Positions 33,113 to 41,134 are shown, counted from the first letter of the stretch. The stretch is DNA of 55,312 nt from Candidatus Saccharimonadota bacterium (GCA_017406985.1 JAFQXL010000001.1:1-55312), one strand, 5' to 3'. Numbers and translations: made by a program. The notes: a model not told the origin generated them from the sequence alone.

Positions 33113-33213
33113 GTGATATAATAGGGGATATGGGGCGTTTCCGGCTCTTCGAGCCTCTCGCCCCGGCATTCGCAGAAGCTATAAATGTAAACATTTATGA
33201 CTTCTGCTCATTT
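33113..33213 (+). promoter_or_regulatory. Promoter and two-hairpin leader of tRNA-Ala/thrS
   Basis: GTGATATAAT ends at about 33122. The leader forms one hairpin with GGGGCG/CGCCCC enclosing GGCTC-TTC-GAGCC, and a second with GCAGAAG/CTTCTGC enclosing ATAAATGT/ACATTTAT. The first begins GGGGCGTT, the same as the tRNA 5' end. It may guide tRNA processing or control the downstream synthetase; no T-box sequences are seen. Confidence 0.6.
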
Positions 33214-33290
33214 GGGGCGTTAGCTCAGTTGATTAGAGCGCTTCAATGGCATTGAAGAGGTCATGAGTTTGAGTCTCATACGCTCCACCA
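33214..33290 (+). tRNA. tRNA-Ala (anticodon GGC)
   Basis: Acceptor GGGGCGT/ACGCTCC with one G-U pair, D arm GCTC..GAGC, anticodon stem CTTCA/TGAAG with loop ATGGCAT giving GGC, T arm ATGAG-TTTGAGT-CTCAT and encoded ACCA. The T-loop TTTGAGT has T in place of the usual C. The acceptor G3 faces T, so the Ala identity pair G3-U70 is present. There is no terminator before thrS. Confidence 0.95.
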
Positions 33291-33314
33291 CGATAGGATA
33301 ATTGGGAAAATAAA

Positions 33315-35069
33315 ATGGAAAAAGAGACAGAGAAAGTCATGAAAATGCGCCATACGCTTAGTCACGTAATGGCGGCGGCAGTAAAACAGATGTATCCGGA
33401 AGCGAAGTTCGGGATTGGCCCGGCGATCGAGAACGGATTTTATTATGACATTGATTTCGGTTCGACAAAAGTGACAGAGAGCGACCTGAACCGAATTGAG
33501 AAGAAAATGCGTGGAATTATTAGCCGAAAACTCCCGATGGCTCGTCGTGAAGTTTCAAGAGAAGAAGCGCTCAATTGGGCGATTGACGAGAAACAAGATT
33601 TAAAGAAAGAATTGATCGAAGAACTCCCAGAGGGCGAGACGATTTCGTTTTATGATATGGGAGAGGTTTTTTCTGATTTATGTAAAGGTCCGCATGTTGA
33701 AGATACAGGGAAATGCGGTCCGTTTAAGCTAATTCGTGTTGCGGGGGCGTATTGGCGTGGAGACGAAAAGAGACAGATGTTAACGCGACTTTACGGGGTA
33801 GCGTTCGAAACGGAAGAAGAATTAGAAGAATATCTAAAACGTCAAGAAGAGGCGAAAGCGCGCGACCATAGGAAACTTGGAAATTCGCTCGACTTATTCT
33901 GTTTTTCAGATTTAGTCGGGGCGGGATTACCGCTGTTTTCTCCGCGCGGAACGATGCTTCGAGATTTAATGGCGAATTATTCTTTAAGTTTAAGGAAGAG
34001 AGCAGGATTTGAACGAGTTTGGACGCCACATATTACGAAAGTTGACCTTTATAAAGCGTCGGGGCATTATGCGAAGTTCGGCGACGAGCTATTTATGGTT
34101 CATTCGCAGGTTAACGGGGAAGAATTCGCGCTTAAGCCGATGAACTGCCCACATCACGCACAGATTTTTGCTTCGAGACCGAGAACTTATCGCGAGATGC
34201 CGGTTCGATATATGGAGCCGACAACGGATTATCGCGACGAGAAAACAGGGGAACTCGGAGGACTTTCGAGAGTGCGCTCTTTAACTCAAGACGATTCGCA
34301 CGTTTTTTGCCGAAAGAGCCAGATTAAAGAGGAAATTCAGAATTTAGTCGCGATTGTTAGGGAACTTTATTCGACGGTCGGGATGAGTAAGCTTCGCGCA
34401 AGGCTCTCTTACCGAAACGAGGAAGATAAATATCTCGGCGATAAAAAGCTTTGGGAGATGGCGCAAAAACAGATTAAGCAGGCGGCAATCGACAACAAGC
34501 TTGAATATTTCGAGATGGAAGGCGAAGCGGCGTTTTATGGACCGAAAATCGACTTCATGGCGGAAGATGCGATTGGGCGAGAACATCAAGTCGCGACGGT
34601 TCAGCTCGACTTTGTTCAACCAGAGAGATTTAATCTTGAGTTCGTGAACGAAAAAGGCGAGAAAGAGCGACCGGTCATGATTCACCACGCGACACTTGGC
34701 TCGATCGAGCGATTCTTAAGCGTCTTTATCGAACATACTGGTGGCTGGTTCCCGTTTTGGTGCGCGCCAGAACAGGTAAGAGTCTTAAGTATTAACGACC
34801 AAATTTCGGATTATGTTTCGGAAATTACAGAGGTGTTATCAAGCGTCGTTCTTGATAAACCTTTGAAATATAATGAGCTTCGATTCTCGGTCGATGCTTC
34901 GGACGATTCGCTCGGAAAGAAGATTAAACGTGCGACAGAAATGAAAATCCCTTGTATTTTAATCGTTGGACCGAAAGATAAAGAGGCGGGAGAAGTTTCG
35001 ATTAGGTTACGCGATAAGGAAGAAAAAGTTAAGCTTAAAGGGTTAAAGAAATATCTTGAAAAACTCTAA
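33315..35069 (+). CDS. thrS: Threonyl-tRNA synthetase without TGS domain
   Basis: The 584-aa class II synthetase starts directly with the editing-domain region (MRHTLSHVMAAAV, the HxxxH-type site), so the N-terminal TGS domain of the usual 640-aa enzyme is missing. The catalytic core is intact: FALKPMNCPHHAQIF, PVRYMEPTTDYRDE, RVRSLTQDDSHVF and MIHHATLGSIERF. The anticodon-binding domain closes the protein. It lies 24 bases after tRNA-Ala without a terminator, so it is probably read from the same promoter. miaA overlaps its end. Confidence 0.96.
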   Translation: MEKETEKVMKMRHTLSHVMAAAVKQMYPEAKFGIGPAIENGFYYDIDFGSTKVTESDLNRIEKKMRGIISRKLPMARREVSREEALNWAIDEKQDLKKELIEELPEGETISFYDMGEVFSDLCKGPHVEDTGKCGPFKLIRVAGAYWRGDEKRQMLTRLYGVAFETEEELEEYLKRQEEAKARDHRKLGNSLDLFCFSDLVGAGLPLFSPRGTMLRDLMANYSLSLRKRAGFERVWTPHITKVDLYKASGHYAKFGDELFMVHSQVNGEEFALKPMNCPHHAQIFASRPRTYREMPVRYMEPTTDYRDEKTGELGGLSRVRSLTQDDSHVFCRKSQIKEEIQNLVAIVRELYSTVGMSKLRARLSYRNEEDKYLGDKKLWEMAQKQIKQAAIDNKLEYFEMEGEAAFYGPKIDFMAEDAIGREHQVATVQLDFVQPERFNLEFVNEKGEKERPVMIHHATLGSIERFLSVFIEHTGGWFPFWCAPEQVRVLSINDQISDYVSEITEVLSSVVLDKPLKYNELRFSVDASDDSLGKKIKRATEMKIPCILIVGPKDKEAGEVSIRLRDKEEKVKLKGLKKYLEKL

Positions 35070-35916
35070 AAATCTTGAAAAGTCTAGCGGGGCGGGGGCT
35101 AGATTTTTTGATAAAAGAGGGTATTATATCGGGCCTTCTATCGTCATTGTAGGTGCTACGGCGTCGGGAAAGACTTCGACGGCTGTTGAGTTAGCTTTAG
35201 CGCTTCCGCGCGTTCTAGGGCGTCCTGAAGCGTTAGGAGAGGTAATTTCGGCGGACTCTAGAGCGATTTATAAGTATATGGACATTGGGACGGCGAAACC
35301 GAGTATCCTTGAGAGAAAGGGGGTGTCACATTTTGGACTAGATTTAATTGAGCCGTCTGAGCGATTTACGGTGGCGGATTTTAAAGAATATGCAGTTTCG
35401 AAGATTTCCGAGATTCGCTCGCGGGGGCATATACCGATTATTGCCGGCGGAACGGGACTTTATGTTGACGCTTTAATTTATGACTATAAGTTTGATAATC
35501 TGTCGAAAGATATAAAACATGGGACGCCAGAGGGGAACAAGGAAGCGGTTTTAACGAAAGATAGAGCTAAAGTTTTAGACGAATTTAAGGTTTTTGGGAT
35601 TTCTTGGAGCGCGGAAGAGCTTCGAGAGAGAATCGAGCTTCGAGAAAGACAAATGTACTGTCCGGAACTATTTTCTGAAACAAAATTTTTAATCAAAAAA
35701 TATGGGTGGGGGAGTCAAGCAATGAAGAGCAATATTTATCAATTTGTTGATAAATATTTGCGCGGGGAGCTAACTTTAGACGAAGCGATTGAACAAAATG
35801 TTTATGATGACTGGCACCTCGCGAAGAGACAAATGACCTGGTTTAAGAGAAATAAAGAAATAAAATGGTGTTCAAAAGAGAGGATAGAAGAAGAGATTTT
35901 AAAGATTTTTGCTTAA
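35056..35916 (+). CDS. miaA: tRNA dimethylallyltransferase
   Basis: The 286-aa enzyme adds a dimethylallyl group to A37 of tRNAs that read UNN codons. The P-loop GATASGKTS, SADSRAIYKYMDIGTAKP, IPIIAGGTGLYVDALIY and the C-terminal AKRQMTWFKRNKEIKW are typical. The only reasonable start is TTG 35056, which overlaps thrS by 14 bases and gives an odd N-terminal tail of about 26 residues before the first strand. The protein is shorter in the swing region than E. coli MiaA (316 aa). Confidence 0.92.
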   Translation: MKNSKNLEKSSGAGARFFDKRGYYIGPSIVIVGATASGKTSTAVELALALPRVLGRPEALGEVISADSRAIYKYMDIGTAKPSILERKGVSHFGLDLIEPSERFTVADFKEYAVSKISEIRSRGHIPIIAGGTGLYVDALIYDYKFDNLSKDIKHGTPEGNKEAVLTKDRAKVLDEFKVFGISWSAEELRERIELRERQMYCPELFSETKFLIKKYGWGSQAMKSNIYQFVDKYLRGELTLDEAIEQNVYDDWHLAKRQMTWFKRNKEIKWCSKERIEEEILKIFA

Positions 35917-35981
35917 AAATATTATACATTTATGATAAAATAGTGATAACAGAATAAATAATTTTGAGAAACGGGGTAAAA

Positions 35982-36608
35982 ATGGCGAAAGAAAATAGTA
36001 CACCGCTTGAAAAGCTTTTCGGCTCGAGGACAAGAACAAAGCTCCTAGCGCTTCTTTTTAGTACTCCGGACAAGTCTTATTATGTACGCGAGATGACGAG
36101 AGTGATTGAGGAACAGATACATTCGGTTCGACGAGAGTTAATAAATCTTGAGGGGATAGGGATTGTAAAAAACGAGACTTATGATAATAAGGTTTATTAT
36201 TCGGCGAACATGAAACACCCTTATTCACACGCTTTAGTAGAGCTTTTTTCGACTAAGAGCGTAACGGTAGAAGATGCGGAAGTTAGACCGAGCGGCTGGG
36301 AAGAATATATTAGACCGGTAAAGAACTTCTTAAAATGTTTAATCGTGACGAATCGCTTACCGGGGCAAGAGGGGATTGACCTTCTAATTGTTGGGGATGA
36401 TAAGACGAAAAAACTGACGCATTGGGCGGAAGTTGTCGAGAAAAAACAGGGGAAACCGTTAAATTATGTGATTTTAAGTACGGACGATTTTTCTTATCGT
36501 TTATCGGTTCGAGATAGGTTTGTCGCGGAAGTGATGGCGATGGAAATTTCTGATACCTATGATCCTGACGGAATGTTAAAAGATGTAATTAATAAGGCTA
36601 AAAAATAA
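35982..36608 (+). CDS. Winged-helix (ArsR/MarR-like) transcriptional regulator
   Basis: The 208-aa protein has an N-terminal winged-helix domain: SRTRTKLLALLF, YYVREMTRVIEEQIHSVRREL (recognition helix) and LEGIGIVKNETYDN.VYYSA (wing). The C-terminal 110 residues form an alpha/beta domain (CLIVTNRL..IDLLIVGD) that resembles a minimal nucleotidyltransferase or sensor fold. ATG 35982 is chosen over TTG 35964 because a purine-rich GGGG lies close upstream. It is followed after 14 bases by the beta-lactamase-fold gene. Confidence 0.75.
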   Translation: MAKENSTPLEKLFGSRTRTKLLALLFSTPDKSYYVREMTRVIEEQIHSVRRELINLEGIGIVKNETYDNKVYYSANMKHPYSHALVELFSTKSVTVEDAEVRPSGWEEYIRPVKNFLKCLIVTNRLPGQEGIDLLIVGDDKTKKLTHWAEVVEKKQGKPLNYVILSTDDFSYRLSVRDRFVAEVMAMEISDTYDPDGMLKDVINKAKK

Positions 36609-36622
36609 GATAAGGAGGAAAG

Positions 36623-37075
36623 ATGTTCGAGATTGAGAGTAGAAAGCCAGAAGAAATTACCGTAAAGACCGCGACAAAAGCAATTACTTTTAATATGGAC
36701 GAGTCGACGATTTCGGCGGATTTAGCGGTCGGGGAGTTAAAAGGTCCAGGCGAATTCGAGGTTGGAGAAGCGACGATTCGCGGGATTTCGGTTTTGAATA
36801 ATACAAAGACGATTTATGATGTCATTATTTCCGGAGTTCATATCGGAATTATTGGCGGGGTTGAAGAAGGTTTAGACGACCTCGGAATTTCTGATATTCT
36901 TTGCACAAGTTCTGTACGTGCAGTAAGAGAGATTTCCCCGAAACTGGTAATCGCGACAGGGAACGTAGACGGGATGGTAACTGAACTAAAACTTACCGCA
37001 AGGACGGAAAAGAAGCTAAAAATAAAGAAAGCGGATGACTTACCGCTCGCGCTTGAAGTAGTAGTTTTAAACTAA
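36623..37075 (+). CDS. Metallo-beta-lactamase-fold protein lacking the metal-binding histidines
   Basis: The 150-aa protein has the strand pattern and KGPGEFEVGEATIRGI segment of small MBL-fold proteins found next to DNA or RNA genes in Patescibacteria-like genomes. The zinc motif HxHxDH is absent and only one His (GVHIGII) is present, so it is unlikely to be a hydrolase. AAGGAGG gives a strong start. It follows the winged-helix regulator and ends at a clear terminator, so the two form a unit. Confidence 0.65.
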   Translation: MFEIESRKPEEITVKTATKAITFNMDESTISADLAVGELKGPGEFEVGEATIRGISVLNNTKTIYDVIISGVHIGIIGGVEEGLDDLGISDILCTSSVRAVREISPKLVIATGNVDGMVTELKLTARTEKKLKIKKADDLPLALEVVVLN

Positions 37076-37083
37076 AATTGTTC

Positions 37084-37116
37084 AAAAAGTCCGAGCGGAG
37101 TGTTCGGATTTTTTGA
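37084..37116 (+). terminator. Hairpin terminator
   Basis: AGTCCGA and TCGGATT pair around GCGGAGTGT, followed by TTTTTT. Confidence 0.75.
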
Positions 37117-37301
37117 TTTTAGTAAAAATCGAGCGGAAAATTATTCAAAAATAAACGAGCCGATTTTTTAGGGAAAATGGTTGAACAAAAAATTTATACA
37201 AAATGGTGGATTTTCTAGACAAGTGTCTAAAATTAAACATAAGCATTAAGTTTGTATAAAATCGAGAGTTTTTGAGAATTTAAAAGGCTTTATGATATAC
37301 T
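37117..37301 (+). promoter_or_regulatory. Promoter region of the site-2 protease gene with shared upstream motifs
   Basis: The region holds CGGAAAATTATTCAAAA, TTATACAAAA, a GACAAGTGTC palindrome (AGACAAGTGTCT) and AAACATAAGCATTAAG. These are followed by TATAAA (37255-37260 region) and then TATACT (37296-37301), which lies 6 bases before the ATG. CGGAAAATTATTCAAAA and ACATAAGCATT recur in the same order before the RNA promoter at 43535. Confidence 0.5.
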
Positions 37302-37307
37302 AAATAT

Positions 37308-37940
37308 ATGAATATTGCGGAGATTTTAATTGTTTTCGGGATTATCTTATTTTCGATGGTCTTACACGAGATGGCGCACGCATACGTCGCTTATTTTCTC
37401 GGAGATACAACCGCGAAAGACGAGGGGAGACTCTCACCGAATCCGTTAGTTCATATCGATCCTTGGATGTCGATTGTAGTACCTTTGATGTTATTTATCT
37501 CTGGAGGTCCGATTTTCGGGGGCGCGAAACCAGTGCCGATTAACTCGCGAAACTTAAAAGGCGGGGCGTTCGGAATGGCGCTTGTCGCGTTAGCGGGGCC
37601 AGCAATGAACTTTATTATCGCATTTGTTGGGTTTATGATTGGACATTTTACAGGGGGGATTTATACGACAGGATTAGTTCAGACGTTTTATCTTGAGCTA
37701 GTTTTAGCGAATTTAGGTTTTATGGTCTTTAATCTACTTCCGATTCCGCCGCTTGATGGTTCGAGAGTATTATATGCGATTGCACCGGACGGGATAAGAG
37801 AAGTAATGGAGAGAATGGAACAGACGATTGGGATTATTTTAGTGTTGATTTTAGTAGTATTTTTCGGGACATATCTTTCGCAATTTACCTCTAATATTGT
37901 AATGAATATCTTATATTTCTTTATTTCGCTAGTGTCTTAG
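37308..37940 (+). CDS. Site-2 protease family (M50) intramembrane metalloprotease
   Basis: The 210-aa protein has the zinc site HEMAHAY (HExxH) in the first core helix and the third ligand in LLPIPPLDGSRVL (the LDG motif). About five to six membrane helices fit the short bacterial M50 family. Such proteases release membrane-bound regulators or clear signal-peptide remnants; no PDZ domain is present. The transcript is probably leaderless (TATACT 37296-37301). Confidence 0.9.
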   Translation: MNIAEILIVFGIILFSMVLHEMAHAYVAYFLGDTTAKDEGRLSPNPLVHIDPWMSIVVPLMLFISGGPIFGGAKPVPINSRNLKGGAFGMALVALAGPAMNFIIAFVGFMIGHFTGGIYTTGLVQTFYLELVLANLGFMVFNLLPIPPLDGSRVLYAIAPDGIREVMERMEQTIGIILVLILVVFFGTYLSQFTSNIVMNILYFFISLVS

Positions 37941-37967
37941 AACGAGGTTTTATGTTACAATAGAAGC

Positions 37968-38093
37968 AACCCGGTGGTGATATGATTTTCCTGAATAATC
38001 ATATTTAGGGATTTCGTGGCGTTTCTCCCGTGGGAGAGCGCATAAGATTTTACCCACCTTGTAATTACTACAGGGAAAAATAAGCCATCGGGC
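37968..38093 (+). ncRNA. Unassigned structured RNA upstream of the Nudix-RNase H gene
   Basis: A TGTTACAAT promoter (TACAAT 37956-37961) starts a 126-nt unit. It is closed by CCCGGTGG (37970-37977) and CCATCGGG (38085-38092), 8 consecutive pairs with one G-U. Inside are three hairpins: ATATGATT/AATCATAT (37980-38004), GCG-TT-TCTCC/GGAGA-G-CGC (about 38020-38043) and CCTTGTA/TACAGGG (38057-38075). This forms a four-way junction. It ends a few bases before the next gene, so it could be a riboswitch-like leader or a free RNA. It lacks 5S rRNA, SRP RNA and 6S RNA hallmarks. Confidence 0.65.
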
Positions 38094-38106
38094 CTTGAAA
38101 GAAGAA

Positions 38107-38985
38107 ATGAGTGGGCAGATGAAACAGAGAATAAGAGTAGTCGGAATCGTTTCTAGGGGAGACGATATTTTGCTTTTAAAACGCGCTCAGGGGCGCGTAG
38201 AGGCCGAGCCGGTCTGGGAGCTTCCAACGGGGAAGATTGCGTTTGGGGAACAGCCAGAAGAGGCGATGACGCGGACGATGGAGGAAATGACGGGGATTTC
38301 GATCTCTGATTTAAAATTAAAAGACGTTATAACGTTCGTGGCTCTAGCGGGGGCGTCGAGGCTCTATAATTTGTATATTGTGTTTGAAATTTCAATTCCG
38401 ATTGATGCGAAAGTAATGCTTGGAGACAGATATTCACAGTATAAGTTCTTAAGACAAGGTTCAGACGTAATTTCGGGGATGAGGCTAGAAGACGCAACGC
38501 TTTCGGTTCTCTCGATTGAACTGGGCTCTAACGCGCCGAGAATAGAGACGAGGAACGTTGCAAACGGAGCGACGATTTATATCGACGGGGCGTCAAAAGG
38601 GAATCCTGGGCCTTCAGGAATTGGATATTATATTATTGACGAAAGCGGACATGAGGTAAAACGGGGCGGGGAGTTTATCGGTTTTGCGACTTCGAGAGTA
38701 GCGGAATATTACGCGCTTAAAGAGGGAATTGAGCAGGCGCTAGAGCTCGGGATGAGGTCGGTAAGGTTTGTGTCGGATAATTTAATGCTAGTTAACCAGA
38801 TGAACGGGATTTATAAGGTAAAGAATCAAGATTTAATGCCGGTTTATAATGACGTACAGAGATTAATTCGAGAGTTCGAAGCAGTAGCGTTTGTTCATGT
38901 TAAACGCGGATTTAATCAACAGGCGGACGAACAAGCAAACTTGGCTATCGTAAGACACTTTGAAAAAGAAGATAATGTGATATAA
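38107..38985 (+). CDS. Nudix-like / RNase HI fusion protein
   Basis: The 292-aa protein joins an N-terminal Nudix fold (residues about 8-140) to a C-terminal type 1 RNase H (about 155-285). The RNase H acidic residues are all present: IYIDGASKGNPGPSG, EYYALKEG, VSDNLMLV and QADEQAN, so it should cut RNA in RNA-DNA hybrids. The Nudix box reads GKIAFGEQPEEAMTRTMEEM, with two of the usual Glu residues replaced (RE becomes RT, EE becomes EM), so hydrolase activity is doubtful. The start is uncertain: ATG 38107, TTG 38095 or ATG 38119. Its stop codon lies inside the rnpB -10 box. Confidence 0.82.
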   Translation: MSGQMKQRIRVVGIVSRGDDILLLKRAQGRVEAEPVWELPTGKIAFGEQPEEAMTRTMEEMTGISISDLKLKDVITFVALAGASRLYNLYIVFEISIPIDAKVMLGDRYSQYKFLRQGSDVISGMRLEDATLSVLSIELGSNAPRIETRNVANGATIYIDGASKGNPGPSGIGYYIIDESGHEVKRGGEFIGFATSRVAEYYALKEGIEQALELGMRSVRFVSDNLMLVNQMNGIYKVKNQDLMPVYNDVQRLIREFEAVAFVHVKRGFNQQADEQANLAIVRHFEKEDNVI

Positions 38986-38991
38986 TAGAGG

Positions 38992-39322
38992 TAGCTCAAA
39001 AGACAATCGCTTGTTTTCAAGAGGAAAGTCCGGGCAACATAGGATAAGGTAGTCGCTAACGGCGACCGCGCGTAAGCGTAGGGAAAGTACCACAGAGACT
39101 ATACAACCTTCGGGTTAAAGGTGAAAAGAGTAAGGTAAGAGCTTACAGCGTCTTATGGCGACATAGGACGGAGGCAAACCCTACCTGTTGCAAGGAGTGC
39201 TAGATACGCCTATCCGGCGATGCACGCTCACCGCTAAAGCCGTTCGGCAACGAACGGATTAGATAGATGATTGTCGGTTTATCTCCCGAGATAAATTACA
39301 GAACCCGGCTTACTTTGAGCTA
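38992..39322 (+). ncRNA. rnpB: RNase P RNA (class A)
   Basis: The conserved blocks are in order: GAGGAAAGTCCGGGC, the AAGGTGAAAAGAGTAAGGTAAGAGC loop region, GGCAAACCCTACC and ACAGAACCCGGCTTA. The terminal helix P1 pairs AGCTCAAAAG with CTTTGAGCT. The -10 box TATAAT (38981-38986) contains the TAA stop of the upstream gene. RNase P RNA trims tRNA 5' ends. Confidence 0.95.
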
Positions 39323-39335
39323 AAATTATTGCTAA

Positions 39336-39361
39336 AATTGCCTATTTGGGCGATTTTTGAT
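39336..39361 (+). terminator. rnpB terminator
   Basis: ATTGCC and GGCGAT pair around TATTTG, followed by TTTTT. The next gene's -10 box (39361-39366) begins at the end of the T run. Confidence 0.7.
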
Positions 39362-39372
39362 AAAATGATCTT

Positions 39373-39678
39373 ATGGATAAAAAACTTAAAATTACATTGA
39401 CAATAATATATCAGATAATACTTATCTTTGTCGCAATTATGAGTAAAACACTTACAACCTGTTCGTCTGGGTATGAGGCGTATTGTAGATCCTTCTCTCC
39501 AGTAGTAGTTGCCTGGGTATTATTATCTGGAGAAGGACTTTTTATAACAACTTTATTAATTTTAAGTTGTAAGAAGAAACGGAGTATTTTAAAAGTTGTT
39601 TTTAGTGTGATTTTTGGACTAATAACGGTCTTTGTCTTTTTTGTACCGATTATATGGCTTGTAGGTATTACTCGATAA
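39373..39678 (+). CDS. Small three-helix membrane protein, unknown
   Basis: The 101-aa protein has three hydrophobic segments (about 7-25, 44-64, 75-97). TAAAAT (39361-39366) lies 6 bases before the ATG, so it should be leaderless, and a strong terminator follows. Its codons use fewer TCG/GCG than most neighbours, which may hint at recent arrival. No family is recognised. Confidence 0.65.
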   Translation: MDKKLKITLTIIYQIILIFVAIMSKTLTTCSSGYEAYCRSFSPVVVAWVLLSGEGLFITTLLILSCKKKRSILKVVFSVIFGLITVFVFFVPIIWLVGITR

Positions 39679-39685
39679 TTTTAAA

Positions 39686-39718
39686 AAATAACCCCGTGTT
39701 TCAGGGGTTATTTTTTAT
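39686..39718. terminator. Bidirectional terminator
   Basis: AAAATAACCCC and GGGGTTATTTT form an 11-bp stem around GTGTTTCA with T runs on both strands, between the convergent gene at 39373 and the ribosomal operon. Confidence 0.88.
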
Positions 39719-39724
39719 TGAAGT

Positions 39725-39916
39725 CTATTTAATGAGGCCTTTTTTCTTTAAAGTACGGAGTGCGGAAGCACTGACGTTAACTTTAAGTTTTTTACCGTTG
39801 ACTTCAATTGTTTTCTTCTGAATGTTCGGTTTGAAGACTTTACGAGTCTTGTGCTGAGAGAAGGAAACGTTGTGGCCATACATTTTGCCTTTTCCGGTAA
39901 GTTCACAGATAGCCAT
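39725..39916 (-). CDS. rpmB: 50S ribosomal protein L28
   Basis: The 63-aa protein has the L28 pattern [30 protein letters not shown] and a basic C-terminal helix. It overlaps the L20 stop by one base (TAATG), so it belongs to the infC operon, an unusual position for L28, which is more often alone or with L33. Confidence 0.92.
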   Translation of the reverse strand: MAICELTGKGKMYGHNVSFSQHKTRKVFKPNIQKKTIEVNGKKLKVNVSASALRTLKKKGLIK

Positions 39917-40269
39917 TACTTATCTCCTTTCTTAACAGTTTCGACGATTGCCTTGAAAGCGGCAGGCTCGTTGACCGCGAGGTCAGCGAGGATTTTACGA
40001 TCAAGGTTAATACCTTGTTTCTTCATTCCGTTAATTAACTTCGAATAGCTCATTCCGAGTTCACGAGAAGCGTTATTGATACGGGTAATCCAGAGAGCGC
40101 GAAGATCGCGTTTCTTGTTTCTACGATCACGATAAGCGTAGCGAAGGGCTTTAATAACACCTTGTTTTGCTAAGCGATAGCTTCTAGTGCGGTAATGTTG
40201 CATGCCTTTAGCGGCATTTAAAATCTTCTTGTGTTTTGCGCGTGCAGGGACGCCTCTTTTAATTCTCAT
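39916..40269 (-). CDS. rplT: 50S ribosomal protein L20
   Basis: The 117-aa protein matches L20 throughout: [56 protein letters not shown] and GMSYSKLI. L20 binds 23S rRNA early in assembly and in many bacteria represses its own operon through the mRNA. Confidence 0.98.
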   Translation of the reverse strand: MRIKRGVPARAKHKKILNAAKGMQHYRTRSYRLAKQGVIKALRYAYRDRRNKKRDLRALWITRINNASRELGMSYSKLINGMKKQGINLDRKILADLAVNEPAAFKAIVETVKKGDK

Positions 40270-40272
40270 GGG

Positions 40273-40467
40273 TTAAACTCCTAAAACTGTCTTAACGTTT
40301 TTAGCAATTTTCCCGTTGATCGACCCAGCAGTTTTCATATTGCGTTTACGGGCTTTAGATTTTTTGGCAAGAATATGGTTGCCAAAGGCGCGCTCGCGGA
40401 TAATTTTTCCGGTTCCGGAAATCTTAACACGTTTTGCGGTCCCTTTATGCGTCTTTAATTTCGGCAT
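40273..40467 (-). CDS. rpmI: 50S ribosomal protein L35
   Basis: The 64-aa protein begins [20 protein letters not shown] and is basic throughout, as L35 should be. A GAAAGGAAATAT site precedes the ATG. The order infC-rpmI-rplT is the conserved one. Confidence 0.97.
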   Translation of the reverse strand: MPKLKTHKGTAKRVKISGTGKIIRERAFGNHILAKKSKARKRNMKTAGSINGKIAKNVKTVLGV

Positions 40468-40543
40468 ATATTTCCTTTCGTTAAATTATTATTCTTTGCT
40501 CATTTGAGCGAGGTGCGAACGGGGAACCGTGGAAGTAGGAAAT
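40468..40543 (-). other. infC-rpmI spacer with possible autoregulatory stem
   Basis: The 76-base spacer plus the end of infC can form a stem between GGAAGAAGT and ACTTCC on the minus strand. This is the place where L20 or L35 leader control sits in other bacteria. No known leader motif is identified. Confidence 0.3.
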
Positions 40544-41065
40544 TTACTTCTTCCGAATTCCAACCGATAGGTTTCGTCCAGCAAACTGAGGTTTTCCTTC
40601 GACGATGGCGACTTCTTCGAGTTCTTTTAAAACTCGGTTTAAGAGTTCGTTTCCGATCTCTTTATGCGCCATCTCGCGACCGCGGAAGATAATCATAATT
40701 TTTACCTTATCGCCGTCTTCGAGGAAGCCTTTAATTTTGCGGATTTTAATGTTCAGGTCATTATCGGAGATTTTAAGACCGATTTTCATCTGTTTAAGCT
40801 CAGACTGTTTTTCACGAGCTTTTTTACGATTTTTCGCCTCTTCTTTCATCTTTTGATATTGGTATTTACCCCAATCAATGATTTTAACAACAGGCGGGTT
40901 AGCGTTAGCCGCGATTTCGACAAGGTCTACGCCCTGTTTCTGAGCCTCCGAAAGGGCTTCTCGGCTCGACATTATACCGAGCTGTTCACCACTAGAACCG
41001 ATTACACGAACCTCAGGATAGCGAATTTCTCCGTTTAAACGAGTATGCGAATTACGATTACTAAT
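40544..41065 (-). CDS. infC: Translation initiation factor IF-3, AUU start codon
   Basis: The 173-aa protein reads from ATT at 41065: SNRNSHTRLNGEIRYPEVRV then IGSSGEQLGIMSSREALS, which is the complete IF-3 N-domain. The C-domain motifs KIGLKISDNDLNIKIRKI and FRGREMAHKEIG follow. No ATG, GTG or TTG fits; AAAGGA lies 6 bases before the ATT. AUU starts are the classical self-control device of infC, since IF-3 rejects non-canonical starts. The internal ATG at 40972 would remove the conserved N-terminus. TATAAT at 41099-41104 (minus strand) is the promoter. Confidence 0.93.
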   Translation of the reverse strand: MSNRNSHTRLNGEIRYPEVRVIGSSGEQLGIMSSREALSEAQKQGVDLVEIAANANPPVVKIIDWGKYQYQKMKEEAKNRKKAREKQSELKQMKIGLKISDNDLNIKIRKIKGFLEDGDKVKIMIIFRGREMAHKEIGNELLNRVLKELEEVAIVEGKPQFAGRNLSVGIRKK

Positions 41066-41106
41066 GATATATCCTTTCTTTATAACCTTAACTCTTTTAT
41101 TATATC

Positions 41107-41134
41107 AAAAACCTTTCAAATTTACAAGGGTTTT
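41107..41134 (-). terminator. comM terminator overlapping the infC promoter
   Basis: AAAACCCTT and AAAGGTTTT (minus strand) form a stem around GTAAATTTG, followed by T residues and then directly by TGATATAAT of infC. Confidence 0.6.

Noticed and set aside
37968-38093. Assignment of the structured RNA as 5S rRNA, SRP RNA or 6S RNA
   Set aside because: The size is right for 5S but the conserved CCGAACACGG/AAGTTAAGC blocks are absent; no GGAAGGNAGC SRP loop and no 6S bubble.
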